A stretch of 64,000 bases of DNA from Arthrobacter sp. Soc17.1.1.1 (GTDB taxonomy: Bacteria > Actinomycetota > Actinomycetes > Actinomycetales > Micrococcaceae). The DNA is taken from contig NZ_JBAJII010000001.1 of NCBI RefSeq assembly GCF_036867195.1, positions 3,100,001 to 3,164,000 of the forward strand, written 5' to 3'. Shown here piece after piece: positions 17,369 to 24,907 of this stretch. Within the stretch, counting starts at the first letter, position 1. Each line of letters opens with the position of its first letter. Position numbers and translations under genes: made by a program. The notes below the pieces were generated by a model that had not been told where the DNA came from, did no database searches, and saw nothing but the letters and a program-made list of their open reading frames with translations.

Positions 17369-18661
17369 CTACAGAGCGCCTACAGCGGTGACGAACTTTT
17401 CCCAGGAGGAGGCGGGGTCGTCGGTCTTGTCGACGTCGACACGGGTCAGTGCCTGCTGCATGGCGTCGTTGACGGCGAAGTACTTGGGGCCCTTGAACGG
17501 CGTGACCTCGACGGCGGTGGCCCGGTTGGCGAGGATCTCACCGGTCGGGGCGTCGTTGAAGAACGCGTTGGTCTGGCCCAGGAGTGCATCGCTCTCCAGC
17601 GCTTCGACCTGGCTGGGGAAGGTGCCCTTGGACTCGAACGCCTTGACCTGCTGTTCCGGGGCGGTGAGCCACTCGGCGAGCTTCTTGGCCTCGGCCTGGT
17701 TGGCGCCCTGGGTGGGGACGGTCAGGTAGGACCCGCCCCAGTTCCCGCCGCCGCCGGGGAAGACATCGGCGATGTCCCAGCCCTCGACGCCCTCGGCGTT
17801 GCCCTCGATGACGCCGAGCATCCAGCCGGGGCAGAGCTTCGTCGCGAACGCGTCGGACTGGAAGCTGGCCACCCAGTCGTCCTCCCACTGCGTGAGGTGC
17901 GCGGAGAGGCCGTCGGTGACGGAGGCCTGCAGGACCTGCTCGTAGATGTCCTTGACGTCGGGGTTCTCGGTGGCGATGAGCGTGCCGTCGTTGTCCTCGT
18001 ACGCGTTCTGGACCTGGTTGATCATGCCCTGGTAGGTGGCTCCGGCGGAGTCGAACCAGGCGGTGCCGCCGCTCGCGGCGACGAACTTCTTGCCGGCGTC
18101 GAAGTAGTCCTGCCAGGAGCCGTCGAGCATCTCCGCGACGGATTCGCGGTCGCTGGGGAGACCGGCCTTCTCGAACAGGTCGGCGCGGTAGCAGACGCCC
18201 TGGGGTCCGGCGTCGGTACCGTAGCCGATCAGCTGACCGTCCTCGGTGGTGGCGGCAGCGGTCTTCCAGTCGAGCCAGCGGCCCTCCACGGCGGGGTCGC
18301 TGAGGTCGGCGAACTGGTCGGGGTACTCGAGCAGCTCGGGCAGCCAGTCGACCTCGATGCCCTCGATGTCCGACAGGCCGGAGCCGGCGGCGAGCCTCGT
18401 GGTGAGGTTGTCGCGGGCCTCGTTCGAGGTCGCGGCCTTCTTGTGCTCGATGGTGACGTTGGGGTTGAGCTCCTCGTATTCGGTGAAGAGCTCTTCGTAG
18501 CCGAATTCGTTGAACGTACCGACGGACAGGGTGACGTCCTCGGTGCCGGTCTCGCCTTCGACGCCGGCGTTGTCCGAACCGCCGGATCCGCAGGCGGTGA
18601 GGGCCAGGGCGAGGCATGCCGCCGTGGCGGACAGTGCGGTGATACGTGCTCTGCTGTGCAC
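17369..18661 (-). CDS. cebE: extracellular solute-binding lipoprotein, CebE-like
   Basis: A 430-residue substrate-binding protein of the CUT1 sugar family, with a lipoprotein signal peptide (LALALTACGSGG, Cys about residue 24). It would be lipid-anchored outside the membrane and deliver cello-oligosaccharides to CebFG. The start codon is GTG, with AAAGGAG 7 bases upstream. It leads the operon cebE-cebF-cebG-bglC-cebR and follows a leader of about 245 bases. Substrate is inferred from the CebR boxes and bglC, not from the binding protein itself. Confidence 0.88.
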   Translation of the reverse strand: MHSRARITALSATAACLALALTACGSGGSDNAGVEGETGTEDVTLSVGTFNEFGYEELFTEYEELNPNVTIEHKKAATSNEARDNLTTRLAAGSGLSDIEGIEVDWLPELLEYPDQFADLSDPAVEGRWLDWKTAAATTEDGQLIGYGTDAGPQGVCYRADLFEKAGLPSDRESVAEMLDGSWQDYFDAGKKFVAASGGTAWFDSAGATYQGMINQVQNAYEDNDGTLIATENPDVKDIYEQVLQASVTDGLSAHLTQWEDDWVASFQSDAFATKLCPGWMLGVIEGNAEGVEGWDIADVFPGGGGNWGGSYLTVPTQGANQAEAKKLAEWLTAPEQQVKAFESKGTFPSQVEALESDALLGQTNAFFNDAPTGEILANRATAVEVTPFKGPKYFAVNDAMQQALTRVDVDKTDDPASSWEKFVTAVGAL

Positions 18662-18887
18662 GGATGACTCCTTTGTCAGGGTTGGATCCCACCGCCTGGT
18701 GCAGCGGGTTCAGGGTGGTTCTTCCCGGGGCTCGGCGTCCGGGCGGGACGTGGGCCTGGGCCCGTCGATCGGGCCTGGTCCAGGACTGGGGTGGCGGCGG
18801 CAGGTCCCGGGAGCACCCGGGACCCACCGCCGGTGCGAGTGGATACTGCAGACGGAGACCGGAATCCGACCGGGAGATCAAATCCGG

Positions 18888-18957
18888 TGGGAGCGCTCTC
18901 ACGCTGTCGGACCATCCTGACTGTGACGCACGGCACTGTCAAGTGGGAGCGCTTCCA
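18888..18957 (-). promoter_or_regulatory. cebE promoter between two CebR boxes
   Basis: Two 14-base inverted repeats, tgggagcgctctca (18888-18901) and tgggagcgcttcca (18944-18957), each differ by one base from the CebR/CelR consensus TGGGAGCGCTCCCA. Between them on the minus strand are a -35 TTGACA (18937-18942) and, 17 bases on, a -10 CAGGAT (18914-18919). One box touches the -35 and the other lies just past the start site, so repression by occlusion or looping is likely. The rest of 18662-19119 holds the cebE leader and the thioesterase promoter, and no further gene that I can see. Confidence 0.8.
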
Positions 18958-19084
18958 CGGGCATCATGTTCTCCGTGAAGTCAGCGTCGTCGCAGGTCAG
19001 AGCCCCTCCCGCGGGCGTCGCGTGATCGGATCGTTATCCGAGCATGCCCACCTCGCCCCGTCCGGCGCGCCGCTAGAGTGGCGA

Positions 19085-19123
19085 ATGCCCTCTTCCCCGA
19101 GCCAGGAGCACCGGTCCCGATGA
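19085..19123 (+). CDS. possible 12-codon leaderless upstream ORF
   Basis: A -10-like TAGAGT (19074-19079) lies five bases before an ATG at 19085. The frame codes for MPSSPSQEHRSR and stops at a TGA that overlaps the thioesterase ATG as ATGA. If transcription starts near 19085, this tiny frame would be translated first and coupled to the thioesterase. It carries the AGGAG used by the next gene. It may be chance. Confidence 0.3.
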   Translation: MPSSPSQEHRSR

Positions 19124-19551
19124 CACATGAATCCCTCTCCCCCTGGACCATCGTTCTCGGGGAGCTCGACGAGAAGATGGGCGTCCGGATCCTGGAGCAG
19201 TCCGTCGAGCGCGTCGTGGCCACCATGCCGGTGGCCGGCAACCGGCAGTCCTTCGGCCTCCTCCACGGCGGCGCCTCCCTGGCCGTCGGCGAGGCGGTCG
19301 GTTCGTGGGCGGCAGTGATCCACGCCTCGACGCTCGGGAAGACCGCCGTCGGAGTGGATGTCTCCGCCACACACCACAGGGGCGCCCGTGAGGGCACGGT
19401 GACCATCACGGCGACGCCCATCCACCTGGGGCGCACCCTGACCACCCACGAGGTGCTGCTCACCAACGAGGCGGGGCAGCGCCTCTGCACCCTCCGCATC
19501 ACCAACCTGCTGCTCGACAGGCCCATCCCGGCCGGTACCGTGGAGGGATGA
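19120..19551 (+). CDS. hotdog-fold acyl-CoA thioesterase (PaaI or MenI type)
   Basis: A 143-residue single-domain hotdog thioesterase. Typical marks are RQSFGLLHGGASLAVGEAVGSWA and VGVDVSATHHRGAREG. It could be PaaI-like, freeing CoA from stalled phenylacetate intermediates, or the DHNA-CoA thioesterase of menaquinone synthesis. The menB-menE-menA genes 3.6 kb downstream and the paa genes upstream both allow this, and the sequence alone does not decide. AGGAG lies 12 bases before the ATG at 19120. The stop overlaps the next start. Confidence 0.75.
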   Translation: MTHESLSPWTIVLGELDEKMGVRILEQSVERVVATMPVAGNRQSFGLLHGGASLAVGEAVGSWAAVIHASTLGKTAVGVDVSATHHRGAREGTVTITATPIHLGRTLTTHEVLLTNEAGQRLCTLRITNLLLDRPIPAGTVEG

Positions 19552-20507
19552 GCAGGCTCTGGCCGTCCGGGTCCCGCGCCGCCCTCCTCGCCGTCGTCGC
19601 CCTCGCCGCGACCCCGGTGCTCGGCGGTTCCGCCGGCCCCGCTGCAGCACCGCGGGACGCGCTCTCCTACGTCGCGCTCGGCGACTCCTACGCCTCCGGA
19701 TTCGGGGCCGGGTCCTACACCGACGGCTGCGGCCGGTCCCCGCTCGGCCTGCCCGGCCTGCTGGACGGCGGGGAGCAGGTGGACCTGATCGCGGATGGCA
19801 CGTGCGCCGGTGCGAGGGTCATCACGGACCCCGGTGCTGCCGGCGATCGTCGCGACCTGCCGGAGCAGGTCGCGCAGACCGTCGCCGACGGCGCCCTGTC
19901 CACCGGCACCGATCTGGTGAGCATCTCGGCCGGCGGGAACGACGCGGGCTTCGGTGAGGTGGCAGCGGTGTGCGCCTCGCAGCCTCCGGCGATCTGCTCG
20001 GAGGTGATCGCCGCGCGGAACACGACGTCGCTTCCCGCGCTGGCAGGAGCCCTGGACGCCCTGTACGCAGACATCCGCGTCGCGGCGCCGGCCGCCACGG
20101 TCCTCGTCACCGGATACCCGCACCTCTTCTCCCCGGCGTTCGGGGACGAGGTCATCCCCCTGGCCTCGCAGGAGGCGTTCAACACCGGCACGGACGGGCT
20201 CAACACCGTGATCCGGGAGCGCGCCGAGGCCGCCGGCTTCGTGTTCGTCGACCTCGTGCCGGCCTTCGACGGCCACGGCCTCGGCTCCCCCTCACCGTGG
20301 ATCACCCTCCGTGCCGGTGCGAGCGACAACCTCCACCCCACCGCCGAGGGCTACCGGGACGGGTACTACCCGGCAGTGCGCCGCACCGTGGACCTCGACC
20401 GACTCCAACGCCGGCACCCCGGTGACCGGCCGCGGGCGGCACTCACAGGGTCCCCGGATGCGGCACGTGATGCTCGACCCGGGGGCGGCGCGTCCTGCAT
20501 CGCCTGA
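19548..20507 (+). CDS. secreted SGNH/GDSL-family esterase or lipase
   Basis: A 319-residue secreted hydrolase. A signal peptide (about residues 1-35, ending GSAGPAAA) leads into block I VALGDSYASGFGAG (Ser nucleophile), block III ISAGGNDAGFG, and block V ASDNLHPTAEGY (His). It resembles streptomycete SGNH lipases with paired cysteines. The ATG at 19548 overlaps the thioesterase stop. The normal domain ends near residue 280. The last 30 or so residues run out of frame through a fragment of a VOC gene and stop at that fragment's ancestral TGA, so the tail looks acquired. Confidence 0.85.
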   Translation: MSRLWPSGSRAALLAVVALAATPVLGGSAGPAAAPRDALSYVALGDSYASGFGAGSYTDGCGRSPLGLPGLLDGGEQVDLIADGTCAGARVITDPGAAGDRRDLPEQVAQTVADGALSTGTDLVSISAGGNDAGFGEVAAVCASQPPAICSEVIAARNTTSLPALAGALDALYADIRVAAPAATVLVTGYPHLFSPAFGDEVIPLASQEAFNTGTDGLNTVIRERAEAAGFVFVDLVPAFDGHGLGSPSPWITLRAGASDNLHPTAEGYRDGYYPAVRRTVDLDRLQRRHPGDRPRAALTGSPDAARDARPGGGASCIA

Positions 20508-20524
20508 CCGCGGGCACCGGGCCC
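20436..20524 (+). pseudogene. remnant of the 3' end of a VOC-family gene
   Basis: This stretch is clearly similar at the DNA level to 22647-22734, the last 24 codons and 3' flank of the intact VOC gene. In one frame it reads HSQGPRMRHVMLDPG, against HSQGPHTWYVMLDPEG in the intact copy. One missing base then breaks the frame, and the old stop (SCIA against FCIA, then TGA) is now used by the SGNH hydrolase. Similarity goes past the stop codon, so a DNA segment was copied. It forms a direct repeat with 22647-22734 around tetR and the DUF4386 gene. Confidence 0.7.
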
Positions 20525-20544
20525 ACCGCCGTATCCATCCGGCC

Positions 20545-21225
20545 TCAGACCGAGCGCCACGACGTCCGCAGTGCGTCGATCCCGTCCAGGAGTACCTCCA
20601 GCCCGACGACGAACTCCTCGTCGTAGTCGTAGCCGGACCGTGCCAGTTCCACGACCACCTCCATCAGGTAGGGGTACAGCGCCGCGACCTCGGGGGGCTG
20701 CCCCTCCCGTGTCGCGGCAGCCGCCTCGGCGGACTCCTCCGGCGTCTCGAACGACAGGGTCTTCTGCTGCAGGGCGAAGCCGTACACGTAGGCGTCCAGG
20801 GCGGAGGTGACGTGGACGGTGGCCCGGAAGGAGAAACCGCTCTCGCGCAGGCACCCCATCATCGCGTTGTGCTGCCGCAGGCTCTCGGGCCCCGGAGGGC
20901 CGTGGGCCTCCATCAGGCCGATGGCCCAGCGGTGCCGGGTGAGCGCGGCCCGCAGTGAGACGGCGCGCTCGCGCATGGCCCGCTTCCAGCCCCGTTCCGC
21001 GGCCGGCTCGGTCACCTCGCCCCAGATGATGTCCACCATCCCGTCGAGCAGGTCCTGCTTGTTCGCGACGTGTTTGTAGAGCGCCATCGGGACCACCCCG
21101 AGGCCCTGGGCGAGCGTGCGCATGGTGAAACCGTCGATCCCCACGTCGTCCGCGAGCTCGATGCCCGCGCGCAGCACAGCCGGCCGACTGAGCCGGCGCC
21201 GCCCGGGCGCCTCCTGCTGGGCCAT
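20545..21225 (-). CDS. TetR-family repressor with tetracycline-repressor-like C-terminus
   Basis: A 226-residue TetR regulator. The HTH is FTMRTLAQGLGVVPMALYKH (about residues 33-52), followed by LLDGMVDIIWGEV, as in the TetR_C_1 subgroup. The start at 21225 is supported by AAGGAG six bases upstream. An earlier in-frame Met would lie in the operator region. It is divergent from the DUF4386 membrane protein. Two GTGTA-N5-TACAC palindromes between the genes are its probable sites. The ligand is unknown. Confidence 0.85.
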   Translation of the reverse strand: MAQQEAPGRRRLSRPAVLRAGIELADDVGIDGFTMRTLAQGLGVVPMALYKHVANKQDLLDGMVDIIWGEVTEPAAERGWKRAMRERAVSLRAALTRHRWAIGLMEAHGPPGPESLRQHNAMMGCLRESGFSFRATVHVTSALDAYVYGFALQQKTLSFETPEESAEAAAATREGQPPEVAALYPYLMEVVVELARSGYDYDEEFVVGLEVLLDGIDALRTSWRSV

Positions 21226-21257
21226 GGATGCTCCTTCCCGGGTACCGACTGATCCGT

Positions 21258-21311
21258 TGACAAAGTGTACGTGATACACCTACGGTCGTCCCGATAGTGT
21301 ACGCCGTACAC
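21258..21311. promoter_or_regulatory. divergent tetR/DUF4386 promoter with two GTGTA-N5-TACAC operators
   Basis: Two palindromes with the same half-sites, gtgtacgtgatacac (21265-21279) and gtgtacgccgtacac (21297-21311), are 32 bases apart. A -35 TTGACA (21258-21263) and, 17 bases on, a -10 TACGGT (21281-21286) direct the plus-strand gene. The first palindrome lies in the spacer, so the repressor would block polymerase. Confidence 0.75.
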
Positions 21312-21331
21312 ATCAGGCCGACAGGAGCATC

Positions 21332-22099
21332 ATGACATCCGACGCCAGGGCTGCGCGCACAGCCGGGATCTTCTTCCTCCTCACGTTCGTCTCGGCGATC
21401 GCGGGCGCCATACTCTACGCGCCGGCGCTCACCGATCCCGGGTACGTCGAAGGGCCGGGGGCGGATGTGCGCATCCTCCTCGGCGTCGTGTGCGAGATCG
21501 TGCTGGTCATCACGAACATCGGGACGGCGATCGTCCTCTTCCGCGTGCTTCGTCGCCACCACGAGGCGGCAGCCCTCGGCTACGTCGCCGCGCGGATCAT
21601 GGAGTGCGCCCTCATCGTCGTCGGGATGCTCGGCATGCTGACCGTCGTCACCCTCCGCCGGTCCGTGGCCCAGGGGGACGGCGGGGACAGCGAGTCGTAC
21701 CTGCCGGTGGCCCGTGCCCTCGTCGCCCTGCATGACTGGACGTTCCTCCTCGGCCCCGGCTTCGTCGTCGGGATCGGGAACGGCCTGCTGCTCGGGTTCC
21801 TCCTGTACCGGTCGGGCCTCGTGCCTCGTCGGATGGCGCTGCTGGGCCTCATCGGAGGGCCGCTCATGTCGGCATCCGGGATCGCCGTGCTCTTCGGTGC
21901 CTACGGGCAGACGTCGGTCTGGTCCGGATTGGCCACACTCCCGGAGATCGCGTGGGAGGCATCGCTCGGGATCTACCTCACGTTCGTGGGGTTCCGGCGG
22001 AACGGCCCCGAGGGAGCCGACGGTGCCGAGGGTGCCGAGGGTGCCGAGGGTGCCGAAGGTCCGGTCGGGGAGGCAGCAGCATCACACCCCGCTCCGTGA
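21332..22099 (+). CDS. DUF4386 family integral membrane protein
   Basis: A 255-residue protein with about six membrane helices (for example TAGIFFLLTFVSAIAGAILY, VRILLGVVCEIVLVITN, FVVGIGNGLLLGFLLYRSGL), matching the DUF4386 family, whose function is unknown. The C-terminus ends in a Gly-Ala-Glu repeat coded by a nearly exact 9-base unit (ggtgccgag, 22022-22057). AGGAG precedes the ATG at 21332. Control by the divergent TetR suggests an inducible membrane function, perhaps stress or drug related, but this is a guess. Confidence 0.8.
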   Translation: MTSDARAARTAGIFFLLTFVSAIAGAILYAPALTDPGYVEGPGADVRILLGVVCEIVLVITNIGTAIVLFRVLRRHHEAAALGYVAARIMECALIVVGMLGMLTVVTLRRSVAQGDGGDSESYLPVARALVALHDWTFLLGPGFVVGIGNGLLLGFLLYRSGLVPRRMALLGLIGGPLMSASGIAVLFGAYGQTSVWSGLATLPEIAWEASLGIYLTFVGFRRNGPEGADGAEGAEGAEGAEGPVGEAAASHPAP

Positions 22100-22281
22100 T
22101 GGTCTCCGCATGCGGGCCAGGGCCCGCAAGCGCGGCCGGATCACACCCCGGACGACACGTCGACCGTGGTCCCGGGCGGGCAGGTCCACCGGTTCCGGCG
22201 CAGGACGACCAGGACGACCCGGACGCAGGACACCGCCTCCCGGATCTTCCGGAACGACGCCGCGGGCCCTACCCTGTGGCC

Positions 22282-22719
22282 ATGCCCTTCTCCCTCCAGA
22301 TCTCGCTCGACTGCAAGGATCCCCACGCCCAGGCGGACTGGTGGGCGGAGACCCTCGACTGGGTGGTGGAGCCCACCGACGAGGCGTTCCTCGACAGGAT
22401 GATCGCCGAGGGCCATGCCCGTCCGTCGGACGTGATCGAACGCCATGGCAGGCGTGTCTGGAAGGACGGCACGGCGATCTGCCGTGCGGACGACGTGGGG
22501 CGGCCGGGCCGCGAGCGCATGCTCTTCCAGCCGGTCCCCGAACCGAAGACCGCGAAGAACCGCATGCATGTCGACATCAACCTCGCCGGTGCGGACCTGG
22601 ACGAACAGCGTGCACGGCTCGAGGCGAGGGGCGCCCGCTACGTGGAGCGGCACTCGCAGGGCCCCCACACGTGGTACGTCATGCTCGACCCGGAGGGCAA
22701 CGAGTTCTGCATCGCGTGA
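22282..22719 (+). CDS. VOC superfamily (glyoxalase-like) protein
   Basis: A 145-residue protein with the paired beta-alpha-beta-beta-beta modules of the VOC fold (SLQISLDCKDPHAQADWW at the start, VMLDPEGNEFCIA at the end). Its substrate is unknown. Many such proteins in actinobacteria resemble glyoxalase I or antibiotic-binding proteins. TACCCT lies six bases before the ATG at 22282, so the mRNA is probably leaderless. The last 24 codons also occur as a broken copy at 20436-20524. The 182 bases upstream show no gene. Confidence 0.85.
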   Translation: MPFSLQISLDCKDPHAQADWWAETLDWVVEPTDEAFLDRMIAEGHARPSDVIERHGRRVWKDGTAICRADDVGRPGRERMLFQPVPEPKTAKNRMHVDINLAGADLDEQRARLEARGARYVERHSQGPHTWYVMLDPEGNEFCIA

Positions 22720-22734
22720 CTGCGGGCGCCGGGG
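22647..22734 (+). repeat. intact partner of the VOC 3'-end direct repeat
   Basis: This is the last part of the VOC gene and about 15 bases beyond its stop. It is similar to 20436-20524 in the same orientation. The 2.1 kb between the copies holds the tetR/DUF4386 pair. Confidence 0.65.
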
Positions 22735-22768
22735 CCGCCGTCCCCGGCCGCGCGGCTAGACTCGACGG

Positions 22769-23722
22769 GTGACTTCAGAGCTTCCCGCCAAGGTATCCGA
22801 CATCTTCGACCCCACCCGCTGGCGGGTCGTGACGGGGTTCGAGGACTTCACGGACCTGACGTACCACCGAGCGGTGGAGCGCGACGCCGCAGGCGCCGTG
22901 GTGCGCGACCTCCCCACCGTGCGCATCGCCTTCGACCGACCCGAGGTACGCAACGCGTTCCGCCCGGGCACCGTGGACGAGCTCTACCGGGCGCTCGACC
23001 ACGCCCGGATGTCGCCCGACGTCGCCACCGTCCTGCTCACCGGCAACGGCCCGAGCCCCCGCGACGGCGGCCACTCCTTCTGCTCCGGCGGGGACCAGCG
23101 CATCCGTGGCCGCGACGGCTACCGGTATGCCGGGGGCGAGACGACGGAGACCATCGACCCGGCGCGTGCCGGTCGGCTCCACATCCTCGAGGTCCAGCGG
23201 CTCATCCGCACCATGCCGAAGGTCGTCATCGCCGTGGTCAACGGCTGGGCGGCCGGAGGTGGGCACAGCCTCCACGTGGTCGCGGACCTGACCATCGCCT
23301 CCGCGCAGCACGGCCGGTTCAAGCAGACCGACGCCACCGTGGGCAGCTTCGACGCCGGCTACGGCTCCGCCCTCCTGGCCCGGCAGATCGGCCAGAAGAA
23401 GGCGCGGGAGATCTTCTTCCTGGCGCGCGAGTATTCCGCACAGGACATGGTCGAGATGGGCGCGGTGAACGAGGCCGTGGACCACGCGGCCCTCGAGGAG
23501 ACCGCGCTCGCATATGCCGCGGACATCGCCCGCCAGAGCCCGCAGGCCATCCGCATGCTCAAGTTCGCCTTCAACCTCCCCGATGACGGTCTGGCGGGCC
23601 AGCAGGTCTTCGCGGGTGAGGCGACCCGCATGGCGTACATGACGGACGAGGCGGTGGAGGGCAAGGAGGCGTTCCTCGAGAAGCGGGCCCCCGACTGGTC
23701 CCCGTTCCCCTACTACTTCTAG
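22769..23722 (+). CDS. menB: 1,4-dihydroxy-2-naphthoyl-CoA synthase
   Basis: A 317-residue crotonase-fold enzyme that closes the naphthoquinone ring in menaquinone synthesis. Family marks are GHSFCSGGDQRIRGRDGY, VNGWAAGGGHSLHVV, the TVGSFDAGYGS loop, and the conserved C-terminus EKRAPDWSPFPYYF. The start is GTG. TAGACT six bases before it suggests leaderless transcription. menE follows after 7 bases and menA soon after, probably as one operon. Confidence 0.96.
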   Translation: MTSELPAKVSDIFDPTRWRVVTGFEDFTDLTYHRAVERDAAGAVVRDLPTVRIAFDRPEVRNAFRPGTVDELYRALDHARMSPDVATVLLTGNGPSPRDGGHSFCSGGDQRIRGRDGYRYAGGETTETIDPARAGRLHILEVQRLIRTMPKVVIAVVNGWAAGGGHSLHVVADLTIASAQHGRFKQTDATVGSFDAGYGSALLARQIGQKKAREIFFLAREYSAQDMVEMGAVNEAVDHAALEETALAYAADIARQSPQAIRMLKFAFNLPDDGLAGQQVFAGEATRMAYMTDEAVEGKEAFLEKRAPDWSPFPYYF

Positions 23723-23729
23723 GAGCGGC

Positions 23730-24860
23730 GTGGAACTCCTCCCCGTCCACACCCCCGAGGGCTTCGACCCCCTCGGGTTGCTGAAACCCCTCGCCGCTGC
23801 CCTCGCGGGCGAGGGACCGGCGGTCGCACCCCATGTGCGGCCGGACCAGGCCTTCGACGGCACGCTGCCGAACGACGAGATCGCAGCGGTGATCAGCACG
23901 TCCGGTTCCACGGGCGTGCCGAAGCAGACGATGCTCAGCGTCGACGCCCTGGCCGCGTCCGCCATGGGTACCGCCTTCGCGCTCAAGGCCGAGGGGCAGT
24001 GGCTGCTGACGCTCCCCGTGCACTACGTCGCCGGCTTCCAGGTGCTCGTACGGTCCCTGTTCGCCGGTACGCAGCCATGGGTCATGGACTCGACCGCGGG
24101 CTTCACACCGGAGGCCTTCACCACTGCCGCGGGAGAACTGACCGACCGCGTCCGGTTCACCTCGCTGGTTCCGACACAGCTCCACCGGCTGCTGGCCGAC
24201 CCGTCACCGGAGACCCTCCGCGTCCTGCGCCGGTTCGACGGGATCCTCCTCGGCGGCGCTCCGGCCGGTGCGTCGCTGCGCTCCCTCGCCCGCAGCCACG
24301 ACCTGAAGGTCGTCGAGACGTACGGCATGAGCGAGACCTGCGGCGGGTGCGTCTACGACGGCACACCGCTCGACGGCGTCGAACTCCGCTCGGTGGACGG
24401 CCGCCTGCGGATCGGCGGGCCCGTGCTGGCCGACGGCTACTTCGGCGCATCGGACCTCACCGCGGAGAAGTTCGTCTTCAACTCCGGTGAGCGCTGGTTC
24501 GTCACCGACGACGCCGGCGAGGTGGCACGCGACGGGTCGGTCACCGTGCACGGGCGCCTCGACGACGTCATCATCACGGGCGGCCTGAAGGTGTCCGCGG
24601 CGAGGGTCTCCGACGTCATCGAGGCACTGGCCGGGGTGGAGCAGGCCCTGGTGCTCGGCATCTCCAGTGAGGAATGGGGCACGGCCGTGGCCGCGGCGGT
24701 GGTCGGCGACGTCGATCCCGCGGTCATCCAGCAGGCCGTCCACGTCGAACTGGGAGCGCACGCCGTCCCCAAGGCCATCGTCTCCCTCGCCGCCCTGCCC
24801 CTGCTGCCGGGCGGCAAGCCCGACCGCCGCGCCATCTCCACGCTCCTCGAACGCGCCTAG
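23730..24860 (+). CDS. menE: o-succinylbenzoate-CoA ligase
   Basis: A 376-residue member of the ANL adenylate-forming family, shorter than many (about 450 residues), as is common for actinobacterial MenE. Visible motifs are the P-loop STSGSTGVPKQT (about residue 55), ETYGMSETCGG, FVTDDAGEV, and the C-terminal LPGGKPDRRAI with the catalytic Lys. It joins CoA to o-succinylbenzoate to make the MenB substrate. The start is GTG, with AGGAG overlapping the menB stop. Confidence 0.93.
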   Translation: MELLPVHTPEGFDPLGLLKPLAAALAGEGPAVAPHVRPDQAFDGTLPNDEIAAVISTSGSTGVPKQTMLSVDALAASAMGTAFALKAEGQWLLTLPVHYVAGFQVLVRSLFAGTQPWVMDSTAGFTPEAFTTAAGELTDRVRFTSLVPTQLHRLLADPSPETLRVLRRFDGILLGGAPAGASLRSLARSHDLKVVETYGMSETCGGCVYDGTPLDGVELRSVDGRLRIGGPVLADGYFGASDLTAEKFVFNSGERWFVTDDAGEVARDGSVTVHGRLDDVIITGGLKVSAARVSDVIEALAGVEQALVLGISSEEWGTAVAAAVVGDVDPAVIQQAVHVELGAHAVPKAIVSLAALPLLPGGKPDRRAISTLLERA

Positions 24861-24907
24861 GCGTCCCACCCCGCTCCCCCGCTCGACCCGACGACAAGGA
24901 CCTCCCC

